A stretch of DNA of 64,000 nucleotides from Actinosynnema pretiosum (GCF_024171695.1 NZ_JAMTCF010000015.1:62001-126000), one strand, 5' to 3'; positions 31,784 to 41,077 are shown, counted from the stretch's first letter. Numbers and translations are program-made. Notes: generated by a model not told the origin, from the letters alone.

Positions 31784-32396
31784 GGCGCGGCGCAACCCGG
31801 AGCGGCGGGCCGCGCTGCTCGACGCGGCCGTCGAGGTCCTGGCGGCCGAGGGCGCGCGGGGGCTCACGTTCCGGGCGGTCGACCAGCGGGCCGGGGTGCC
31901 CGCGGGCACGGCGTCCAACTACTTCGCCGGGCGCGCGGAGATCCTCACCGGGGCGGGTGAGCGGGTCTACCAGCGGCTGCTCGACCAGGCCCCGCTGGCC
32001 GAGGTGCTCGACGGCGCGCGCGACCGGGCCCGCGTCGCAGAGCTGATGCACGCGCTGGTCGACCGGGTGTCGGCGTTCCCGACCGGCTTCCTGGCGCTGC
32101 TGGAGCTGCGCCTGGAGGCCGCGCGCAGACCGGAGCTGCGCGCGGTGCTGACCGAGCGCGTGCGCGCCGACCTGCGCTTCAACGTCGAGCACCACGCCCG
32201 CTCCGGGCTGCCCGGCGACGGGACCACCGTGGCGCTGCTGTGGCTGGCGCTCAACTGGCTGATCGTGGAGCGCCTCACCCTGCCCGACCTGCTGACCGAC
32301 CGGCAGCGCCACGACCTGGTGACCGCGCTGGTCGACCGGGTGCTCGCGGGGCAGCCGGAGCGGGCGGTCGACCCGTTCGCGGACGACGGCAAATGA
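31782..32396 (+). CDS. TetR-family regulator
   Basis: 204 residues. ATG at 31782 is preceded by GGAG at 31770-31773; a GTG two codons upstream is an alternative. The DNA-binding part RRAALLDAAVEVLAAEGARGLTF, then AVDQRAGVPAGTASNYFAGRAEIL, is a clear TetR helix-turn-helix. The C-terminal half (ALLELRLEAARRPELRAVL) resembles the TetR_C_17-like ligand domains. It is divergent from the DHFR-like reductase and overlies the tandem repeat, so it probably represses both itself and the reductase. An MFS exporter follows 142 bp downstream. Confidence 0.9.
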   Translation: MARRNPERRAALLDAAVEVLAAEGARGLTFRAVDQRAGVPAGTASNYFAGRAEILTGAGERVYQRLLDQAPLAEVLDGARDRARVAELMHALVDRVSAFPTGFLALLELRLEAARRPELRAVLTERVRADLRFNVEHHARSGLPGDGTTVALLWLALNWLIVERLTLPDLLTDRQRHDLVTALVDRVLAGQPERAVDPFADDGK

Positions 32397-32435
32397 GTTA
32401 ACCGGAAAGGGATTTGGCGCTAGCGTCCGAGGTTA

Positions 32436-32461
32436 GGGAAATTCGTTTCGGCGGATTTCCC
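32436..32461. promoter_or_regulatory. Inverted repeat in the MFS promoter region
   Basis: GGGAAAT (32436-32442) and ATTTCCC (32455-32461) are perfect inverted arms in an unusually AT-rich 142-bp gap upstream of the exporter gene. It could be an operator; no regulator can be assigned. Confidence 0.4.
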
Positions 32462-32538
32462 GGATAATTCGAGGAAACGTTGCGGAACGCTTTTTCCGGC
32501 GTTACCGAAAACTCCTCGCTGACCTCGGGAGGACGGCG

Positions 32539-33723
32539 TTGGTGGCAGGAAAGATCGACGGCGCGGTGGGCGGGGGGCTGCCCGCCCTGCTGGTCGTGGC
32601 GCTGGTGGGCACGATCGTGGAGATCGACATGTCCGTGCCCAGCTTCCCGGACATCGCGCGGGAGCTGGGGGTGGGCGGCGCGGCCGTGCAGCTCACGATC
32701 ACCCTCAACTTCCTCGGCTACTGCCTGGGCGCGCTGTGCCACGGCCCGCTCTCCGACCGGTTCGGCCGCCGCCCGGTCATGCTCGGCGGGAACGCCGTCA
32801 TGCTGGTCGGCGCGCTGGGCTGCGCCATCGCCCCGACGATCGGACTGCTGCTGGCCGCGCGGTTCGTCCAGGGCATCGGCGCGAGCACCGCCGTCGTGCT
32901 GGTGTTCGTGATCATCGGCGACCGCTACGAGGGCGTGGCCGCCCTGAGGATGTACGGCCTGGTGAACGCCGCGATGTCCGTCCTGATGACCGCCGCGCCG
33001 CCCCTCGGCGGAGTGATCAACCACCTGGTCGGGTGGCGCGGCAACTACTTCACGGTGTGCGCCATCACCGCGCTGTCCCTGCTGCTGATGTTCTTCCTCC
33101 TGCCCGAGACGCGAGCCCGCGCGCGCCGCGAGGTCACCGCCCGATCGGTGCTCGCCGACTACCGGGCGCTGCTCGGGAGCGGCGCCTACCTGGCCGCGTC
33201 GCTGGTCCCCAGCCTGCTGTTCGCCGCGTACCTGGTGTTCATCGCGGCCAGCTCGTTCCTCTACACCTCGGCGTTCGGCCTGGGCGCCACCGAGTTCGCG
33301 CTCACCCTGCTCGTCGTCGTCGCCTCGTTCGCGATCCCCAGCGCGTTCGCCACGAGGCTCATCCCGCTCCTCGGCGGCCCGGCGGGCGCCGTGCGCTGGA
33401 GCCTGGGCGCGGTGGTGGCGGGCGTGCTCGGGTTCCTGCTGCTGGGCGACGGTCCGGTCGCCGCGACCGGTTCGGTCGCGCTGTTCTGCGCGGGCTTCGC
33501 CGTGTGCTACCCGGTCGTGTTCGCCCGGTCGATGGCGGTCTTCCCCGACCGGGCGGGCGCGGCCTCGTCGCTGACCATGGGCCTGCGGGCGCTCCTGGTG
33601 ACCCTGCTGACCGCCGTCTCCGGCGCGCTCTCCACCGGCGGGCCACTCGTCCCCGCCGCCGTGATGGCGGGGGCGGTGGCCTCGGCGCTGCTGCTGAGCA
33701 GAGTCAGCGCCCGCGTGAGCTGA
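32539..33723 (+). CDS. MFS drug-efflux transporter (Bcr/CflA-like, 12 TM)
   Basis: 394 residues. GGGAGG at 32527-32532 serves either a TTG at 32539 or a GTG at 32542; the two differ by one residue. The first span carries the DHA1 motif IVEIDMSVPSFPDIARELG. Motif A GPLSDRFGRRPVMLGG lies in loop 2-3, and motif C-like APPLGGVINHLVGWRGNYF in the fifth span. These fit Bcr/CflA proton-driven exporters of antibiotics and small polar compounds. About twelve hydrophobic segments are visible. It could export a product or toxin sensed by the TetR protein upstream. Confidence 0.9.
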   Translation: MVAGKIDGAVGGGLPALLVVALVGTIVEIDMSVPSFPDIARELGVGGAAVQLTITLNFLGYCLGALCHGPLSDRFGRRPVMLGGNAVMLVGALGCAIAPTIGLLLAARFVQGIGASTAVVLVFVIIGDRYEGVAALRMYGLVNAAMSVLMTAAPPLGGVINHLVGWRGNYFTVCAITALSLLLMFFLLPETRARARREVTARSVLADYRALLGSGAYLAASLVPSLLFAAYLVFIAASSFLYTSAFGLGATEFALTLLVVVASFAIPSAFATRLIPLLGGPAGAVRWSLGAVVAGVLGFLLLGDGPVAATGSVALFCAGFAVCYPVVFARSMAVFPDRAGAASSLTMGLRALLVTLLTAVSGALSTGGPLVPAAVMAGAVASALLLSRVSARVS

Positions 33724-34036
33724 CCTCGCGGGCCCCGGCCAGCTCCGCCACCCGCTGGGCCAGCTCGACCAGCGCGGCGGCCTGCGCGGACCGGGGCGGG
33801 TCGGTCTCCGCGCCCGTGCGGGCGGCCAGGCACCTGGCCCGCGCCACCAGGGCGAGCAGCGCCGAGCGGAGCTGCTCGTCCAGGTCGGCGGGGTCCGGGC
33901 CGACCGCCTTGCGGCGCACGCGGTAGGCGGCTTGCTTGCAGGCGGTGGAGCAGAAGCGCCAGCGGGCGGTGGCGCCTGCGGGCCGGGGCGCGCCGCAGCC
34001 CGCGCGGGCGCAGAGCACCGCACTGGGGGTGACCAT
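33704..34036 (-). CDS. Small Cys-motif protein, putative zinc-binding
   Basis: 110 residues from ATG at 34036 with CGGAGAG upstream; the longer frame would extend into non-conserved sequence. The N-terminus carries CARAGCG, then WRFCSTACKQAAYRVRRK, a C-x4-C...C-x3-C arrangement like the short zinc-finger-like motif of many small actinobacterial hypothetical proteins. The C-terminal two thirds form a predicted helix (DLDEQLRSALLALVARARCL, then AQAAALVELAQRVAELAG). The 3' end overlaps the MFS gene by 20 bp. Function unknown. Confidence 0.65.
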   Translation of the reverse strand: MVTPSAVLCARAGCGAPRPAGATARWRFCSTACKQAAYRVRRKAVGPDPADLDEQLRSALLALVARARCLAARTGAETDPPRSAQAAALVELAQRVAELAGAREVSSRGR

Positions 34037-34218
34037 ATGATTACTCTCCGGATTCGAGTGGGGGCAGAGCTGTGGTGCTGAGCTGAGCCCTTGCTCAATG
34101 AATCCGGCTGGCGGACATGGATCGCACCCTAGCGGCCCACGTGGTGCGGGCACGAGCGATCACCGTCAACGGGTGGGGCGCGCGCCGTGCCCGAGGCGTT
34201 CGCGCGGTGCGGGCGTGC

Positions 34219-34578
34219 TCAGCCGTTGGCGAAGTAGATCCTGGCGCCTGCGCACGAGTACGGGCAGTGGAGCTCCGCCCGGTACCTCGAGTAGACCTTG
34301 TCCCGCCAGATGTCGTGGTTGCCCGCCCCCAGGGACTCGCGGACCACCTCCGGCGTGCCGGGGGCCGCGAGGTCCAGGACGATGACGAACGAGGAACCCC
34401 GCACGCCGTCCGTCGCGACGTGGAAGATCGTGCTGCCCGCCGTGCTCAGCGCCGCTGTCCCGCAGGACCACTGCGGCACCGTGCAGGACCTCTGCTCGAT
34501 CGCGAGCGCCGAACCCGGTGTGGCCAGTGCGAGTGCTGCCGCGACGGCGGCGGCCGATGCCTTGAACCCTGCTCTCAT
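34219..34578 (-). CDS. Small secreted Cys-containing protein
   Basis: 119 residues from ATG at 34578. A signal peptide (MRAGFKASAAAVAAALALAT, cleavage probably after SALA) precedes a mature part of about 90 residues with four Cys (RSC, WSCG, LHC, YSC) that could form two disulfides. It ends RIYFANG. No family recognised. The terminator of the next gene upstream lies between them, so it has its own promoter. Confidence 0.65.
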   Translation of the reverse strand: MRAGFKASAAAVAAALALATPGSALAIEQRSCTVPQWSCGTAALSTAGSTIFHVATDGVRGSSFVIVLDLAAPGTPEVVRESLGAGNHDIWRDKVYSRYRAELHCPYSCAGARIYFANG

Positions 34579-34692
34579 GTGCCCGTGTCCCCTTCCGGTG
34601 AGTGGAGGAGTCGACTTCCGGGTCATGCATAAGGCTCGGGGTGCGCGGCCGTGCCCGTTCTGTGGCAAGACCACTCCGCCGGAGCAGGAAAA

Positions 34693-34728
34693 ACCGCGCG
34701 GGCCGGAATCGGTTCCGGCCCGCGCGGT
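34693..34728 (-). terminator. Strong intrinsic terminator after the DUF4832 gene
   Basis: ACCGCGCGGGCCGGAA (34693-34708) pairs perfectly with TTCCGGCCCGCGCGGT (34713-34728), a 16-bp stem with a 4-nt loop. On the minus strand it is followed by TTTTT, a complete rho-independent terminator 45 bp after the stop codon. Confidence 0.9.
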
Positions 34729-34772
34729 GGGGGTGGTGTGGTGGTGCGAGGCCGGGGAACCGGCCCGCACCC

Positions 34773-36458
34773 CTACGACACCGTGATCGTCTGCTTCAGG
34801 TCGTTCAACCCCGTCGCCGCGTCCCACAGCCCGGTGTTCGCCGTCCGGATCGAGTACTCCGGCCGCCCCGGCAGGGCCGGGTCGGCCAGTTCCAGCAGCA
34901 GCGCGTACCTCCCCGTCGCGAGCGACGCGGGCACCTGGGCGTCCTGCGCGATCGAGCGCGCCCCCGGCAGCCAGGTCCTGGGGTCCGCCGTCAGCGGGAC
35001 GCGGGTCAGCGCGCCCGTGGTCGTGTTGCGCAGCACCAGGTTCACCGCGCGCTGGTTCACCGCCGCCGCGTAGCCGTCGTTCGCCAGGTTCACCCTCACC
35101 GGCAGGGCGGCGCCCCTGGCCACCGTCGCTGGGAACACCGAGTCGCGCAGGGTGAAGCGGTAGCCGAGCCGGTTCGTCACGTCCGCCAGGCAGCCCTGCG
35201 CCGACCACGAGCGCAGCACGTCCTGCTGGTAGTCGGTGTTCAGGTACGTCCAGTGGAAGCGGGACAGCTCCGCCGTCGCGGTCGGGCAGTCGGTGCGGGG
35301 CGGGTTCACCGCGCAGGTCTCGCCGCCCATCGGCAGCGACCTGGTCTCCGCCTCCAGGTACGGGTACTCGGTCGCCGGGTCCTCGTAGGTGCCGAAGTCC
35401 GTGTCGCTGGCCAGGAAGCAGTCGTTGTGGTGACCGACCCTGGTGTTGCCGCCCGCGTACAGGGCCCGCTTGAACTTCGGCGTGCGCAGCTGCACCGCGC
35501 GGTTCGCCGGGAGCGCGGCCAGGAGCTTGTCCACGACCGCCTTGCGGTTCGCCTGGTCGGTCGCGGAGACGACGCCCGCGTTGCCGAAGTTCTTGGTGTA
35601 GTACCACTCTCCCCACGCGCCGACGAAGCCCGCCTGCACCACGGCGATCACGTCCGCGTTCGACCGCAGGAGCGGGGTGAGCTGGTCGACGTGCGCCAGC
35701 ACCCGGTCCTTCGGGGCGTCCTCGCCGGACTCCGCGGCGGTGTAGGCGAAGCGCAGCACCAGCTTCACGCCCGCGACCCGCGCGGCGTCGAACTGGCGCT
35801 GGAGGCGGTCGAGCGCGGTCTGCGCGATCGGCGACGAGCGGTACTCGGCCAGGTAGAACACGCACATGGCGAGGGTGATGTTCTGCTCGGTGCGGTACTT
35901 GCGCAGGGTGTCGGCGGAGAAGTCCGCCTTGTCGCAGTCACCGGTGTGGTGGTACAGACCGCGCTCCGGGTTGGCGATCGCCCCGGTCGACGCCGGGTAG
36001 GACACCACGCCGCTCGCGCCGCCCGCGTAGGTGTGGGTGACCTTCGCCGAGGTCTCCACCGGCGCCTCGACCTGGAACACCACGTCGACGTCGTTCGGGC
36101 TCGCGTGCTCGCCCAGGTCCACCCGCTCGACGGTCCACCGCGCCGTGCCGCCGGAGGAGGTGAACGGCACCGACCTCACCTGCGTCCACGCCCAGCCGCC
36201 GCCGCTGTGCCGGTACAGGGAACCGTTCTCCAGCAGGTAGTCCGCCCCGATGCCGCCCTGCGCGTACCCGGTGGCCGCGCTGCGGTCGGTGTCGACGTAG
36301 ACGCGCGAGAACGCGGGCGTCCCGGTGCGGCCGACCTCGAAGGTGACGGTGGTGGCGGTGCTGGTCACGGTGGGGCTGGTGATGGCGGCGCTCGCGGGGG
36401 CCGCGAGGACCCCCGTGGCGGCCAGGGCCACCACCAGACCCGGCACGATCTTGGGCAC
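34773..36458 (-). CDS. Secreted DUF4874/DUF4832 protein
   Basis: 561 residues. A signal peptide (MPKIVPGLVVALAATGVLAA, cleaved after ASA) is followed by a beta-rich module of about 110 residues (TFEVGRTGTPAFSRVYVDTD) resembling secreted carbohydrate-interaction modules. Next is the DUF4874 start signature NPERGLYHH, a TIM-barrel-like segment (LVLRFAYTAAESGEDAPKDR, VVQAGFVGAWGEWYY), and DUF4832 (NDCFLASDTDFGTYED). These families resemble glycoside hydrolase-like barrels but no activity is proven. It is a single gene with its own terminator. Confidence 0.85.
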   Translation of the reverse strand: MPKIVPGLVVALAATGVLAAPASAAITSPTVTSTATTVTFEVGRTGTPAFSRVYVDTDRSAATGYAQGGIGADYLLENGSLYRHSGGGWAWTQVRSVPFTSSGGTARWTVERVDLGEHASPNDVDVVFQVEAPVETSAKVTHTYAGGASGVVSYPASTGAIANPERGLYHHTGDCDKADFSADTLRKYRTEQNITLAMCVFYLAEYRSSPIAQTALDRLQRQFDAARVAGVKLVLRFAYTAAESGEDAPKDRVLAHVDQLTPLLRSNADVIAVVQAGFVGAWGEWYYTKNFGNAGVVSATDQANRKAVVDKLLAALPANRAVQLRTPKFKRALYAGGNTRVGHHNDCFLASDTDFGTYEDPATEYPYLEAETRSLPMGGETCAVNPPRTDCPTATAELSRFHWTYLNTDYQQDVLRSWSAQGCLADVTNRLGYRFTLRDSVFPATVARGAALPVRVNLANDGYAAAVNQRAVNLVLRNTTTGALTRVPLTADPRTWLPGARSIAQDAQVPASLATGRYALLLELADPALPGRPEYSIRTANTGLWDAATGLNDLKQTITVS

Positions 36459-36636
36459 GCTTGTTCTCCTCGGTCGGTCGACCCGCCCATTGAAGCGCGA
36501 TCGGCCGCGCTAGTCCACAGTGGACTAGGGGTTGACGCAGGTCGGCGCGGGTGCCAGGCGACCCCTGGGTGTGGTGTCCCCCGGCCCTGGGACGGGGGCG
36601 TTGAACCCCCCCGCGCGGCGCGGGTAGAACAGGGGG

Positions 36637-39600
36637 GTGGCGGAGATCGGGGGCTCGGTGCCGGGTGTCGTGGTCGGCGTGCTGGGCGCCCTGGAGGTCC
36701 ACGTCGACGGCGTGCCGCTGCAGGTCGGGCCCGTGCGGCGCAAGGCGGTGCTCGCGGCGCTGCTGGTCGACGCCAACCGCGTGGTGCCCCCGGCCCGGCT
36801 GCTCGACCGCGTCTGGGGCGAGCGGCCACCCGCTCGGGCCAGGCCGGTGCTGCGCACGTACCTGTCCGCCCTGCGCCGGGCGCTGGAGCCGACCGGGATC
36901 ACCATCACCTGGAACGGCACCGGGTACCGGTTATCCGTTGAACCGGAGCTGGTGGACCTGCACCGCTTCCGGGGCCTGCTCGCCAGGGCGAGGGCGGGCG
37001 CGGACGCGCCGAGGGCGCTGGGGCTGGTCGACGAGGCGCTGGCGCTGTGGCGCGGTGAACCGCTGGCCGAGCTGGACACCCCGTGGGCGCTGGCCGAGCG
37101 CGAGCGCCTGACCGGGGAGCGCGCCGCCGCGCGCGCCCACCGCGCCGACCTGGCGCTGGAGTGCGGCGGGCACGCCGAGCTGCTGCCCGAGCTGACCGCG
37201 CTGGCCGCCGAGCACCCGCTGGACGAGCGCGTGGCGGGCCAGCTGGTGCTGGCGCTGCACCGGTCAGGCAGGCGGGCCGACGCGCTGGAGCACTACCGCC
37301 GCACCAGGGACCTGCTGGCCGAGGAGCTGGGCGTCGACCCCGGCGCCGCGCTGCGACGGCTGCACCGGGACGTCCTCACCGCCGAACAGGGGCCGACCCG
37401 CCCGCCGCGCGAGCCCACGACCGGTGGCCTGGTGAGCGGTGGCCTGGTGAGCGGTGGTCCTGCGGTCGGCGGCACTGCGGCTGGCGGCCCGGTGGTCGGT
37501 GGTCCTGCTGCTGGGGGCTCAGCGTCCGGCGGTCCTGTGACCGGTGGTCCTGCTGCCGTCGGCCCCATGACCGGTAGCCCGGCGACCTGTGATTCGGCGA
37601 CCGGCGGCCCCGCGACCGGTGGTCCGGTGCCCAGCGGCCCGGCGTCCACTCCCGCGCCCGGCGCCCTCGCGGCAGGCGTCCCCCGCCAGCTCCCCGCGCC
37701 ACCGGCCCCGTTCGTCGGGCGCGGCGCGGAGCTGGACCGGCTCGACTCCGCCTTCGCCGACGCGCGCCGCGCCGACGCCATGCCCGTCGTCGCCATCGCG
37801 GGCGGTGGCGGTGTCGGCAAGACCTGGTTGGCCCTGCGCTGGGCGCACCGCAACGCCGACCTGTTCCCCGACGGGCAGCTGTTCGCGGACCTGCGCGGGT
37901 TCAGCCCGGACGCCGGGCCGCTCGACCCCGCCACCGCCGTGCGCGGCTTCCTCGACGTCCTCGGCGTCGACCCCGACCGCGTCCCGCCCGACCTGGAGGC
38001 CGGGGCCGCCCGCTACCGGAGCCTGCTCGCGGGCAGGCGCGTGCTGGTGGTGCTGGACAACGCCGCCACCGCCGAGCAGGTGCGCCCGCTGCTGCCCGGC
38101 AGCCCGACCTGCGCCGTCCTGGTCACCGGTCGGACCGCCCTGCCGTCCCTGATCGACCGGCACGGCGCCCGCCACCTGCCGCTGGGCGTGCTCACCCGCG
38201 ACGAGGCGCACGCCCTCGTGGCCGCCCGCGTCGGCGCCGACCGGTTGGCCGCCGACCCCGCCGCCACCGCCGAGCTGGTCGACCTGTGCTGGCGGCACCC
38301 GCTGGCCCTCGCGATCATGGCCAGGCACATCGCCGCCCGCCCGTCCGCCCCGCTCGCCGAGTTCACCGACGAGCTGCACGAGCTCGGCCTCGACCTGCTG
38401 GACGACGACGACCCCGCAGCCAGCCTGCCCGTCGTGCTCTCCTGGTCGCTGCGCTCGCTCACCCCCGAGCAGCGCACCGCGTTCGCCCTGCTGGGCACCG
38501 CGCCCGGTCCCGACATCGGCCTGCCCGCCGCAGCCGCCCTCACCGCCGCCCCCGACGCCGAGACCCGCCGGACCCTGCGCACCCTGGAGGGCGCCTCGCT
38601 CGTGGAGCGCCGCCCGCGCGGCCGGTACGCCATGCACGACCTGGTCCGCGCGCACGCCGCCGCCACGGCCCGCGACGGGCTGACCGCGCGGGCGCGGGAG
38701 GCCGCGCTGCTCAGGTTCCTGGACTTCCACACCCACACCGCCCGCGCCGCCGACCGCCTGCTCAACCCGCACCGCCGCCCCATCGAGCTGGCCGCGCCCG
38801 CGCCGGGCGTGCGCCCCCACCCGCTGCCCGACGCGCGCGCCGCGCTCGCCTGGTTCGACGCCGAGCACGCCTGCCTGCTCGCGGGGCACCGCGCCGCCAC
38901 CGCCACCGCCCGCCACCCGACCGTGTGGAACCTGACCCGCGCCCTGGACACGTTCCACACCCTGCGCGGCCACCGCCGCGACCGCCTCGCCACCTGGCGG
39001 GCCGCCGCCGACGCCGCAGGCCACCTGCCCGACCCCACCGCCCCCGCCCACGCGCACCGCGCGCTCGGCCTGGCGCACACCGGCCTCGGGCAGCAGCGGG
39101 AGGCCATCACCCACCTGGACCGGGCGCTGGCGCACGCCGAGCGGCTCGGCGACCCGGTCCAGCGCGCCCAGGTGCACTCGGCGTTCACCGGCCCGTTCGA
39201 GCACCTGGGCGAGGACCGCGCGGCCCTGGCGCACGCCCGCCGCGCGGTGGAGCTGTACCGGGGGCTGGCGCAGCCCGCGGCCGAGGCGGAAGCGCTGAAC
39301 CTGGTCGGCTGGTACTCCGCGCGCCTGGGCGACCACACCACCGCGCGGGCCCACTGCGAGGCCGCGCTGGAGCTGCACCGGGGGCAGGCCCCGAGCCCGG
39401 ACGGCGAGGCGAACACCCTGGACACGCTGGGGTACATCGCGCGCGGCGCGGGCGACCACGCGGGCGCGATCGGCCACTACCGGCGGGCGCTGGCCCTGTA
39501 CCGGGAGCACGGGTACACCTACCAGGCGCCGCCGGTGCTCGACGTGCTCGGCGACCTGCACGCGGCGCTGGGGGAGCGGGGCGCGGCGGTGGCGGCGTGG

Positions 39601-39681
39601 CGGGAGTGCCTCGCGCTGCTGGAGGAGCAGGACCGGCGGGCGGAGGCCGACCGGGTGCGGCGGAAGCTGGCCGAGGGGTGA
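36637..39681 (+). CDS. AfsR-type regulator (SARP/BTAD - NB-ARC - TPR)
   Basis: 1014 residues from GTG at 36637. Residues 10-105 form an OmpR-like DNA-binding domain (GALEVHVDGVPLQVGPVRRK, RTYLSALRRAL, GTGYRLSV), followed by the bacterial transcriptional activation domain to about 250 (EELGVDPGAALRRLH). A pentapeptide-repeat linker (263-337) leads to an NB-ARC ATPase with Walker A AGGGGVGKTWLALRW, Walker B VLVVLDNA and HPLAL. The last 260 residues are TPR-like helices. AfsR-type proteins activate secondary-metabolite genes after signal-driven ATPase switching. The PKS genes are 17 kb away, so a link to them is only possible. Confidence 0.92.
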   Translation: MAEIGGSVPGVVVGVLGALEVHVDGVPLQVGPVRRKAVLAALLVDANRVVPPARLLDRVWGERPPARARPVLRTYLSALRRALEPTGITITWNGTGYRLSVEPELVDLHRFRGLLARARAGADAPRALGLVDEALALWRGEPLAELDTPWALAERERLTGERAAARAHRADLALECGGHAELLPELTALAAEHPLDERVAGQLVLALHRSGRRADALEHYRRTRDLLAEELGVDPGAALRRLHRDVLTAEQGPTRPPREPTTGGLVSGGLVSGGPAVGGTAAGGPVVGGPAAGGSASGGPVTGGPAAVGPMTGSPATCDSATGGPATGGPVPSGPASTPAPGALAAGVPRQLPAPPAPFVGRGAELDRLDSAFADARRADAMPVVAIAGGGGVGKTWLALRWAHRNADLFPDGQLFADLRGFSPDAGPLDPATAVRGFLDVLGVDPDRVPPDLEAGAARYRSLLAGRRVLVVLDNAATAEQVRPLLPGSPTCAVLVTGRTALPSLIDRHGARHLPLGVLTRDEAHALVAARVGADRLAADPAATAELVDLCWRHPLALAIMARHIAARPSAPLAEFTDELHELGLDLLDDDDPAASLPVVLSWSLRSLTPEQRTAFALLGTAPGPDIGLPAAAALTAAPDAETRRTLRTLEGASLVERRPRGRYAMHDLVRAHAAATARDGLTARAREAALLRFLDFHTHTARAADRLLNPHRRPIELAAPAPGVRPHPLPDARAALAWFDAEHACLLAGHRAATATARHPTVWNLTRALDTFHTLRGHRRDRLATWRAAADAAGHLPDPTAPAHAHRALGLAHTGLGQQREAITHLDRALAHAERLGDPVQRAQVHSAFTGPFEHLGEDRAALAHARRAVELYRGLAQPAAEAEALNLVGWYSARLGDHTTARAHCEAALELHRGQAPSPDGEANTLDTLGYIARGAGDHAGAIGHYRRALALYREHGYTYQAPPVLDVLGDLHAALGERGAAVAAWRECLALLEEQDRRAEADRVRRKLAEG
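37423..37647 (+). repeat. Fifteen 15-bp units coding GGPxx pentads in the AfsR-like gene
   Basis: From GGLVS, GGLVS, GGPAV, GGTAA through GGPAT, GGPVP to SGPAS, fifteen consecutive pentapeptides cover 225 bp with no frame break. They join the BTAD domain to the NB-ARC ATPase, where related proteins have a short variable linker. Confidence 0.92.
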
Positions 39682-39713
39682 CCCGGTGGCCGGGCGTGCT
39701 GCGACCGGCCTGC

Positions 39714-39750
39714 GGCGCGCGGTGGCGGCCTGCGACCACCACCGCGCGCC
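39714..39750. terminator. Hairpin between convergent genes
   Basis: GGCGCGCGGTGG (39714-39725) and CCACCGCGCGCC (39739-39750) form a perfect 12-bp stem in the 75-bp gap between the AfsR-like gene and the opposing secreted-protein gene. Confidence 0.7.
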
Positions 39751-39756
39751 ACCCGG

Positions 39757-40878
39757 TCAGGACGTCGCCGACACCGGCAGGCTCGCCCTGATCAGGTCCC
39801 AGTCCGCGAGGTAGGACGAGTTGTTCAGCTTGCCGGTGACCAGCCCCGACGTGATGGGGGCGGTGACCCGCGCCGTGATCGTGAACGTGCTCGTCACCGG
39901 CTCCAGCGCGTCCCACGAGCGGCGCAGGAAGATGTGCGGGTCGCCGCCGTAGGTCTCCCGCAGCCACCCGTCCTGCGTCACGGACACCTCGGTGAGCCCC
40001 TGCGGCAGGTCGATGCTGACGCCGTAGGTGTCGATCGCGTTGCCGGTGTAGGCGGCGGTCGCGGTCAGGACCACGGTGTCGCCGACCTCCAGGTCGGTGG
40101 TGTCGCGGTCGGCGGTGAACGTCAGCGCGCCGTGGGTCACGCCCACGTAGTAGCCGACGTCCAGCACGACCGGGCCGCCGACGGGCAGCACCTGGTCGCC
40201 CACGACCCGGAACTCCACGGTCTCGCTCACCCCGGTGCGCTCGAAGTCGGAATCGCGCTCCGGGTCGTCGCCCGCGCCCTTCGGGGAGCGGGCGAGCGTG
40301 GACCGCGACGGGGTCGAGAAGACGTGGGAACCCGCCTCCAGGTCGTAGACCACGTACGTCCCGTCGGCTTCCTGCCGCCACGACTCCTGCGAGTGCAGGG
40401 AGGCGACGTAGGTCAACGCGTCGACCAGCCCCGGCTCGTCGTCCTGCCGGACGCCGTCCTCGTTGACGTCGTGCCAGATCCGCCCCGTGATCTGACCGCC
40501 GCGCGCGCCGAAGTCGACCCCGCTGACGCCCTCCGACGTCACCACCACCCGTTGGACGGACCTGGTGGTGGACGCGAAGCCGTACTTGCCGCCCGTGACC
40601 AGGTAGTCGCCCTCGGGCAGGCCGCTGATCGTGTAGGTGCCGTCGTACGACGCGCGCTGCCAGGTCACCCAGTCGCCGTTCGGCCTGTGGACCTCCACGT
40701 AGGCGTCCCACAGGACGCCGTCCCCCTCGCCGACCGCCCCGTCCGCGTCCCGGTCGTTCCACACCAGCCCGGAGATCGACCCCGTCGCCTCGTCCGCCAC
40801 CGCGACGCCGCCCCCGGCGACCGCGCACACCGCGGTGATCGCGGCGATCCCCGCCCAGCGCGCTCTCGTGCTGCTCAT
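39757..40878 (-). CDS. Secreted SdrD B-like (Cna-B fold) repeat protein
   Basis: 373 residues, starting at ATG 40878 (MSSTRARWAGIAAITAVCAV) because a signal peptide follows directly; a longer frame adds 12 unlikely residues. The mature part has two SdrD-B-like domains: GSISGLVWNDRDADGAVGEGD...TISGLPEGDYLVTG and QITGRIWHDVNEDGVRQDDEPG...VYDLEAGSHVFS. The acidic D-x-D-x-D loops probably bind calcium. A DUF11-like C-terminal region (DLEVGDTVVLTATAAYTGNA) follows. No LPXTG anchor or membrane tail is seen, so it is probably released or loosely wall-bound. Confidence 0.85.
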   Translation of the reverse strand: MSSTRARWAGIAAITAVCAVAGGGVAVADEATGSISGLVWNDRDADGAVGEGDGVLWDAYVEVHRPNGDWVTWQRASYDGTYTISGLPEGDYLVTGGKYGFASTTRSVQRVVVTSEGVSGVDFGARGGQITGRIWHDVNEDGVRQDDEPGLVDALTYVASLHSQESWRQEADGTYVVYDLEAGSHVFSTPSRSTLARSPKGAGDDPERDSDFERTGVSETVEFRVVGDQVLPVGGPVVLDVGYYVGVTHGALTFTADRDTTDLEVGDTVVLTATAAYTGNAIDTYGVSIDLPQGLTEVSVTQDGWLRETYGGDPHIFLRRSWDALEPVTSTFTITARVTAPITSGLVTGKLNNSSYLADWDLIRASLPVSATS

Positions 40879-40960
40879 CCTGCGTTCCCCCAGTTCGTTC
40901 CCGCTCCACGGCACGGCGAACAGCCCGACCTCGCGGCCGGGTCGCGGTGCGGTGGAACCC

Positions 40961-40990
40961 CCAGTGCCGGGTCGGTGACGCCGGCACTGG
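40961..40990. terminator. Hairpin after the AlkZ-like gene
   Basis: CCAGTGCCGG (40961-40970) pairs perfectly with CCGGCACTGG (40981-40990). It lies about 90 bp past the AlkZ-like stop on the minus strand and before the start of the SdrB-like gene, so it would insulate the two. Confidence 0.6.
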
Positions 40991-41077
40991 GAAGGGCGCG
41001 CGGGACGGCCCGGAGTTGCCCGGCCCGCGCCCGTTCACCCGGGTGGAGCAGTCGTGCGGGAGTGCGCCGCTCCCCGG

